The translations under genes were made by a program, and so were the position numbers. This document shows, in pieces, positions 59,772-64,000 of a stretch of 64,000 nucleotides of DNA. The notes beneath the pieces were generated by a model that did not search any database, had not been told where the DNA came from, and worked only from the letters and a program-made list of their open reading frames with translations. Every line of letters starts with the position of its first letter. The first letter of the stretch is position 1. This DNA comes from Gordonia asplenii (lineage in GTDB: Bacteria; Actinomycetota; Actinomycetes; Mycobacteriales; Mycobacteriaceae). The DNA is taken from the NCBI RefSeq assembly GCF_012933505.1, contig NZ_JABBNB010000018.1, positions 58,867 through 122,866 of the forward strand. The letters run 5' to 3'.

Positions 59772-62083
59772 CTAGAAGGGTGGTGGGGTGTCGTCGTATT
59801 GCGGTAACGGTTCGTTGTCACGGGTGTGACTGGTGGGACTCGGATGGTGGGAGCGGATCCGCCAGTACTTGCAGGGTTCACCGGTGACGCGGTCCTGTTC
59901 GACGGCGGCCGCGTGCGCTGCCTCAGCATTTTCGCGTTCGGCTCGATTGGCGTCGCGTTCTTGTTGGCGGCGGCGTTGTTTGTCGACGGTCGACGCCGAC
60001 CGCCGCCGCCGCTGCTGTTTCCTTCTGCTGCTGCTGCTGGTGGTGGTGGGTGTGGTGGGTGGGTCGGCGAAGTGGATGTGGGTGAGGGTGTCGAACAGGT
60101 CGGTGCCGGACAGGTCGGGGCCGTCGATCCACAGTCCCTCCGGGGTACGGACCCGGTACTGCACGCGTCCATTGTGGTCGAGGGTCATGTCGTCGAGCCA
60201 GCCGTGGTCGCCGGTCTTGAGCAGGTGGTGAGAGACGCACAGGGCGTGCACGTTGGCGGCGTCGGTCTGTCCACCCGCTGCCGGGTGGTCGTGGTTGTAT
60301 TCCTGGCAGTGATCCAACTGTGCGGCGAAGCCGGGCCGGTCACACCCGGGCGCACCGCACGCCAAATCCCGGGCGCGAATGTAGGTGTCGAACGCGGTGG
60401 AGAACCGATACGGATCCGACGGCAAACACGGCAACGGCAGCCTCGGCTTACGCAAACACGCCGGAGCCCCAGACGATCCTTCCGCTTCTGCAGGCGCTTG
60501 TGGCTCCGCCTCGCCCACTGCTCCTGGCGTCGGCCCGGGCTCGGGTACAGACTGCGGTGCGGGTGCGTCGCTTGTGCCCGGTCCCTCCCCGACCGGTGGT
60601 GTCTCGGCGTCGGATTCGGGTTCGGCTTCGGTGACGGTCGAGGTCGTCGACGCCGTAGTGGGTGCCTCGTCAGCTTCTGGTTCGTTCCCACCCATCTCAG
60701 TGTCGGGTTCGGGTTCGGGTTCCGGCGCCGCCGACTCCGTCGCAGGCGCAGGAGCGGGTTCGGGTTGGGGTTCGGTGGTCGTCGGCGAGTGCGGCTCTGG
60801 TGTGGCTGCTCGGCTACTTTCTGGTTCGGGTTTCGCGTCAGCGGCCGGTTCGGTCTCGTCTGCCGGCTCGGCCTCACATGATTCCGAGTCCGTCGCGGTC
60901 GACGACGCCGCCTCGACGAAATCCAACCCCAGTTCCAGTTCCGGTTCGCCGTCAGCCTCAGCCTCGGTCGCGGTCGCGGTCGCTGTGTCGGTGTCTGATG
61001 AATCATGGCGTGGTTCGGGTTGTGTGGTGGGTGGGTTGGGGAAGTAGCTGACCTTCGTCTCAGGGCGGTCGGCGATGTCACGGACCTGCTCGCCGGTGAT
61101 GATCCCGTAGCCGTCGACGTAACCGACCCCATCGCCCGTGGTGCTGTCGGGGGTGGTGGTGAGGGTGGCTTGTTCGGTGATCACGTGCAGCGCAATCACC
61201 ACCTGCGCCTGCGACACCCCTGCCGCGGTGTCGTCGGGGTCGCCGGTACACGTGTCGGGGTCGCCGCATTCGCATTCGAACGCCACCCCGTGCAGCCGGG
61301 CGATCACCGCATCTGAGCGCCGCGCCCCCGACGCCGCGGATCGTTGCTGCAGCACACCCGGGTGATGAGGGCGTCGATGGCGGCGAACGCGGTCGCGACA
61401 TCCTCCACGGTGGCGGTGGCGCGGAGTTCGGCCATCCCATCCGCCAACGGATCGGTGGTGACGGTGCGGCCTTCCTTCGCCAGGTGGTGGCGGCGGCGGA
61501 CGGCGTCGGGGTCGTGGCCGAAGATCGCCGAATCCACCAGGGCATCCAAACGTTTCCCCGACCACGATCCCCGCCCCACCCGCCGCGCGATTTCCTCGTC
61601 GACCGCCGCCCGATACCCGTACCCGTCGATCAGATCCGACCGTGACACGATCCGGGTGAACTGCCACGCCGCGATCACCCCATCCCGCAGGCGTTCCCCG
61701 GTCCGCGGCAACCGATGCACCATCGCGACCGCCTCACTGACATGCCGCGCCGACACCTGTGGGCTGATCGCCCCCGTCATCGCATACCGGGCCGCCACCT
61801 GCGACTGCTGCGACACCAACCGCCCGTCCCCGTCACCGCACCCGCCGGCCAACTGGTCATGAATCCCGGCCAGGGCCCGGTATTTGGTCCACAGCAGAAA
61901 CGATTCCCCCGCCCGACACGTGGTGATCACATCCATCAGATCATTGATATGCCCACACGATGCATCCTCGGCGACCTTGTCTGTCGCCAGATGCAGGCCG
62001 ATACGGCCGGGGTCTTCACTCGCCCACCCATAGCGGGACACCGTCGCACGCGACGGCGGAACAGAATCACGGCTAGTAGACAT
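59772..62083 (-). pseudogene. DUF222/HNH endonuclease (13E12 type), frameshifted
   Basis: A 13E12-type gene read in two frames. The first (62083 to ~61330) encodes DUF222 ('RIGLHLATDKVAEDASCGH', 'MTGAISPQVSARHVSEAVAMVH', 'AFAAIDALITRVCCSNDPRR'). It then runs into a different sequence and stops at 61304. The second frame resumes at 'GARRSDAVIARLHGVAFECECG' and runs to 59772. One extra G in the G5 run (C5 on plus, 61325-61329) would rejoin them, so a one-base deletion is the likely lesion. Between DUF222 and HNH is a ~230-residue Glu/Pro/Thr-rich insert (EPEPEPDTE type). The HNH motif is 'GCDRPGFAAQLDHCQEYNH' and 'NVHALCVSHHLLKTGDHG'. Many actinobacteria carry multiple such genes of uncertain function, often mobile. 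Confidence 0.75.
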
Positions 62084-62295
62084 CAGATGCTCCGAACACG
62101 CAGGGACAAAACCATCTACAAAAAGAGGTGCTTCCCACGTTCGGCGGCCCACCCACACTCAGGGCCTTCGCTACTATGTTCGATTCTACCCCGCAACCAG
62201 CCCCAAACCAAGAGCAAACGGGACACCAATCTCGGCGGGCGGTCTACGCTGGCTGGAGCTGGGGCCTTCGCCCCGGATCTTGGACACAGGTGGGA

Positions 62296-63192
62296 TTATG
62301 CTGTGGTGGAAAGTGTAGCAGCGTAAGGGGTTTCGTAGGTGTTGGGCGCAACATTGCCGCAGTAGGAGTGTCGGCGCACCGTGTTGTATCGCACGAGCCA
62401 CCGGAATACTTCCCGCCGGCAGGTCACCTCATCGGGCCAGTGCCGACGATCTTGGAGCACTTCGCGTTTGAGTGCGGCGTTGAATGATTCGGCCAACGCA
62501 TTATCCGCCGAGGTACCCACCGCCCCCATCGACTGCGTCACCTCCAGAGCTGTGCACAGTTCCGCATACTCCTTACTCGTGTACACTGATCCATGATCTG
62601 AGTGAAAGACACTGCCCGCCAACCCATTTCGCTCACGATCGGCATCCTTCAACGCAGCGGCGACCAGGTCGGTACGCATGTGATCAGCGATCGCCCACCC
62701 CGCCAGTTTGCGGGAGTAGCAGTCGATCACCGTCGCCAGATACAAGTGGGTTCCATCCGCCAACGGCAGGTAGGTGATATCCCCGACGTACAGCAGGTTC
62801 GGGACGGGCGCGCTGAAGTCCCGGGTCACCAGGTCGGGAACCTTGTGATCAGCGGGCTCGGGGACCGTGGTGCGCACCTTGCGGCGTTTGCGGTAGCCGG
62901 CGATACCCCGCTCGCGCATCACCCGCGCCACCCGCTTGTGATTGACCCGCTCACCCGGCGGGACACCGTCGTTGAGTTCGGCGGTGATCCGTGGTGCCCC
63001 CATCGTCGGATCAGCCTGGTGAATCAGTCGGATCCGTTGGGCCAGAACATCATCAGCTGCCTGGCGGGCCCGCCGGGACTCTGCAGCCGCGCACCAGGCG
63101 TGGTAGGAGGAACGGGCGATCTCAAGCAGTGCACATAGCCACTTCACCGGGTAGGTGTCGCAATGGTCGGCGACGAACTGGAAGCGGCTCAC
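62296..63192 (-). CDS. IS3-family transposase OrfB (DDE integrase domain)
   Basis: A 298-residue transposase. An HTH_21-type N-terminal part ('YPVKWLCALLEIARSSYHAW', 'MGAPRITAELNDG', 'KRVARVMRERGIAGYRKRRK') precedes the DDE core: Asp in 'VGDITYLPLADG', Asp in 'FHSDHGSVYTS', Glu in 'NALAESFNAALKREVL'. The C-terminal 'RRHSYCGNVAPNTYE' is typical of the family. It begins at a GTG overlapping the OrfA stop (GTGA at 63192-63189). In IS3 elements a -1 frameshift usually makes an OrfAB fusion; no slippery heptamer was identified. Confidence 0.93.
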   Translation of the reverse strand: MSRFQFVADHCDTYPVKWLCALLEIARSSYHAWCAAAESRRARQAADDVLAQRIRLIHQADPTMGAPRITAELNDGVPPGERVNHKRVARVMRERGIAGYRKRRKVRTTVPEPADHKVPDLVTRDFSAPVPNLLYVGDITYLPLADGTHLYLATVIDCYSRKLAGWAIADHMRTDLVAAALKDADRERNGLAGSVFHSDHGSVYTSKEYAELCTALEVTQSMGAVGTSADNALAESFNAALKREVLQDRRHWPDEVTCRREVFRWLVRYNTVRRHSYCGNVAPNTYETPYAATLSTTA

Positions 63193-63554
63193 CAGTTCGT
63201 CTCCCCGGCGAAATACTTGGCCGCCTTCTGCAGGATGTCGCGTTCAGTGGCCAACGTCGACTTCTCGCGGCGTAACGCGGCGTTCTCGGCCTCCAACCGG
63301 TCCACCCGCTGCGCCAACGTCTCCTCACCGCTCACCGCCTCGTCGGCGGGTTCGCGGGCCGTGAGCGGGCTGGCCGCAGCACTACCATCAGCGGCGGTCT
63401 TGCGGCCAGTGCCGTACACATCGAGCCACCCACGCAACGTGCTGCGATCGATTCCCAGATCCGCGGCCACACCGCGCACCGTCGCGCCCGGCGTCGACTC
63501 ATACAAGTCGACCGCATCCTTGCGGAATCGCTCGGGATAGTTCTTCCTAGACAT
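63189..63554 (-). CDS. IS3-family OrfA (HTH protein)
   Basis: A 121-residue protein from the ATG at 63554. It contains a helix-turn-helix of the transposase_8 type ('YPERFRKDAVDLYESTPGATVRGVAADLGIDRSTLRGWL') region, then a leucine-zipper-like coiled coil ('LAQRVDRLEAENAALRREKSTLATERDILQKAAKYF') region that lets IS3 OrfA form multimers. It ends in the OrfB start overlap. Its promoter should lie at the right terminal repeat. Confidence 0.9.
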   Translation of the reverse strand: MSRKNYPERFRKDAVDLYESTPGATVRGVAADLGIDRSTLRGWLDVYGTGRKTAADGSAAASPLTAREPADEAVSGEETLAQRVDRLEAENAALRREKSTLATERDILQKAAKYFAGETNW

Positions 63555-63617
63555 GACGTGGATCCTCTCGCTTCCTCCCACAAAACTGTGGGATTTCGGA
63601 GTGTCCAAGACCCGGGG

Positions 63618-64000
63618 GTAAGTCCCCTGGCCGGCAACAGATTTCGCACACACCGCCGGCCGGGCACCCCAACTCGACCCGCCACCCGGCGTCCCCGTCC
63701 AGGCCACTTCGGCACCCACACCGTCGACCAGGTGAGCCCGCGACGGAAACGGTGCACGCCCCCGAATTCCCGTTCCCCCGTTGCGCTTTTCGGGTCACCA
63801 CCCCCTCGTTACACCGAAGCTCGTGCCTCGCTTCGGCACTCGGGAGCAGAGGGGTGCGGCGTGAGCGACGTCGACGGCGTTCGGCGAGCGGAGACGCTCA
63901 GCGTCTCCGAATCCCGTTCCCCTGTGGGCTTTTCGGGTCACCAGTCCCCTCGTATCGAGTAGGAGGGCCGGGTTTTCCGGCCCGCCTCTCACACCACCGT
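63618..64000. repeat. Right-edge noncoding region with short repeats and hairpins
   Basis: No gene is supported. A 50-bp sequence appears twice about 147 bp apart: around 63761-63809 (CGAATTCCCGTTCCCCC... GCTTTTCGGGTCACCAC) and 63908-63956 (CGAATCCCGTTCCCCTG... GCTTTTCGGGTCACCAG). Between them is a GGAGACGC-TCA-GCGTCTCC hairpin (63890-63908). At the edge, GGGCCGG-GTTTT-CCGGCCC (63965-63983) resembles a terminator. Open frames on the minus strand (for example 63795-63992) translate these repeats. Confidence 0.55.
63965..63983. terminator. Terminator-like hairpin at the right edge
   Basis: GGGCCGG (63965-63971), loop GTTTT, CCGGCCC (63977-63983), extended by flanking pairs. It could end a gene lying outside the window to the right or a transcript from the left. 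Confidence 0.45.

Larger units (their letters stand above)
62271..63617 (-). mobile_element. IS3-family insertion sequence
   Basis: About 1.35 kb with two overlapping minus-strand genes. The terminal inverted repeats CCCCGGATCTTGGACAC (62271-62287) and GTGTCCAAGACCCGGGG (63601-63617) match at 16 of 17 positions. Both ends are intact and so is the transposase, so the element looks recently active. A target duplication is hard to define because the flanks continue the inverted symmetry; a 5-bp CCCGG on each side (62272-62276 and 63611-63615) is one reading. It sits 188 bp upstream of the DUF222-HNH gene start. Confidence 0.85.

Noticed and set aside
59391..59807. Plus-strand frame of 138 codons in the HNH remnant region
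   Set aside because: The repeats in it match the minus-strand gene's 3' end, so it is a shadow of the decayed copy.
62272..63615. CCCGG as a target-site duplication of the IS
   Set aside because: The 5-bp match lies within GC-rich flanks that also continue the inverted repeat, so it cannot be told from chance or from the IS ends.

Overview
The window is high-GC actinobacterial DNA from a mycolic-acid bacterium (Mycobacteriales). It carries the arabinogalactan/mycolate assembly locus: aftA, three emb arabinosyltransferases, accD4-pks13-fadD32, a cutinase-like phospholipase, two antigen 85-type mycolyltransferases, and aftB-ubiA-PAP2-glfT2-glf. The LGFP-repeat mycolyltransferase, the phasin-like protein and the DUF222/HNH (13E12-type) gene suggest Gordonia or a close relative (Williamsia, Rhodococcus). 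The genus is an inference; no rRNA or other species marker is present.

Layout. 1-5824: a catabolic island with the 3' end of a flavin monooxygenase, an alpha/beta hydrolase, and a four-gene minus-strand operon (maleate isomerase-like protein, VOC protein, small unknown, alpha/beta hydrolase). A TetR regulator diverges from that operon across a small operator-like palindrome. 6024-7535: a HipA-like kinase gene with an apparent frameshift, followed by a HIRAN-domain partner. 7630-10382: aftA and a metallo-beta-lactamase-fold hydrolase. 10383-11350: a ParD-like/zeta-type toxin-antitoxin pair. 11444-11911: aroQ.

11962-30627: the emb region, split. An EmbC-like gene is separated from the overlapping embA-embB-like pair by about 8.6 kb. 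The insert holds two small proteins, a polyol-type zinc dehydrogenase divergent from a fused mannitol-type PTS permease, DeoR and LysR regulators, a cupin and two SDRs. 30661-33886: accessory genes (luciferase-like oxidoreductase, DUF2231 membrane protein, VIT-type transporter, META-domain secreted protein) and a repeat-rich gap.

33949-55666, all minus strand: the mycolate condensation block (FadD32 activates the meromycolate, AccD4 is the carboxyltransferase for the alpha-branch, Pks13 condenses them), then mycolate transfer (mycolyltransferases) and galactan/arabinan assembly (Glf, GlfT2, UbiA, PAP2 phosphatase, AftB). An F420-type LLM oxidoreductase sits between fadD32 and the cutinase gene. 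55862-59040: PAS-ANTAR regulator, amidase, phasin-like protein and an XRE regulator, the last two apparently sharing an operator. 59245-64000: decayed accessory DNA with a frameshifted DUF222-HNH gene, a partial duplicate of its 3' end, an IS3-family element and short repeats.

Most notable are a family of interspersed 'TTGAGCC/GGCTCAACCAGC' repeats in two intergenic gaps and, in frame, inside the pks13 linker; the HipA/HIRAN pair; the split emb cluster with a phased heptamer operator; and the shared phasin/XRE motif. No CRISPR array, tRNA or rRNA was seen.
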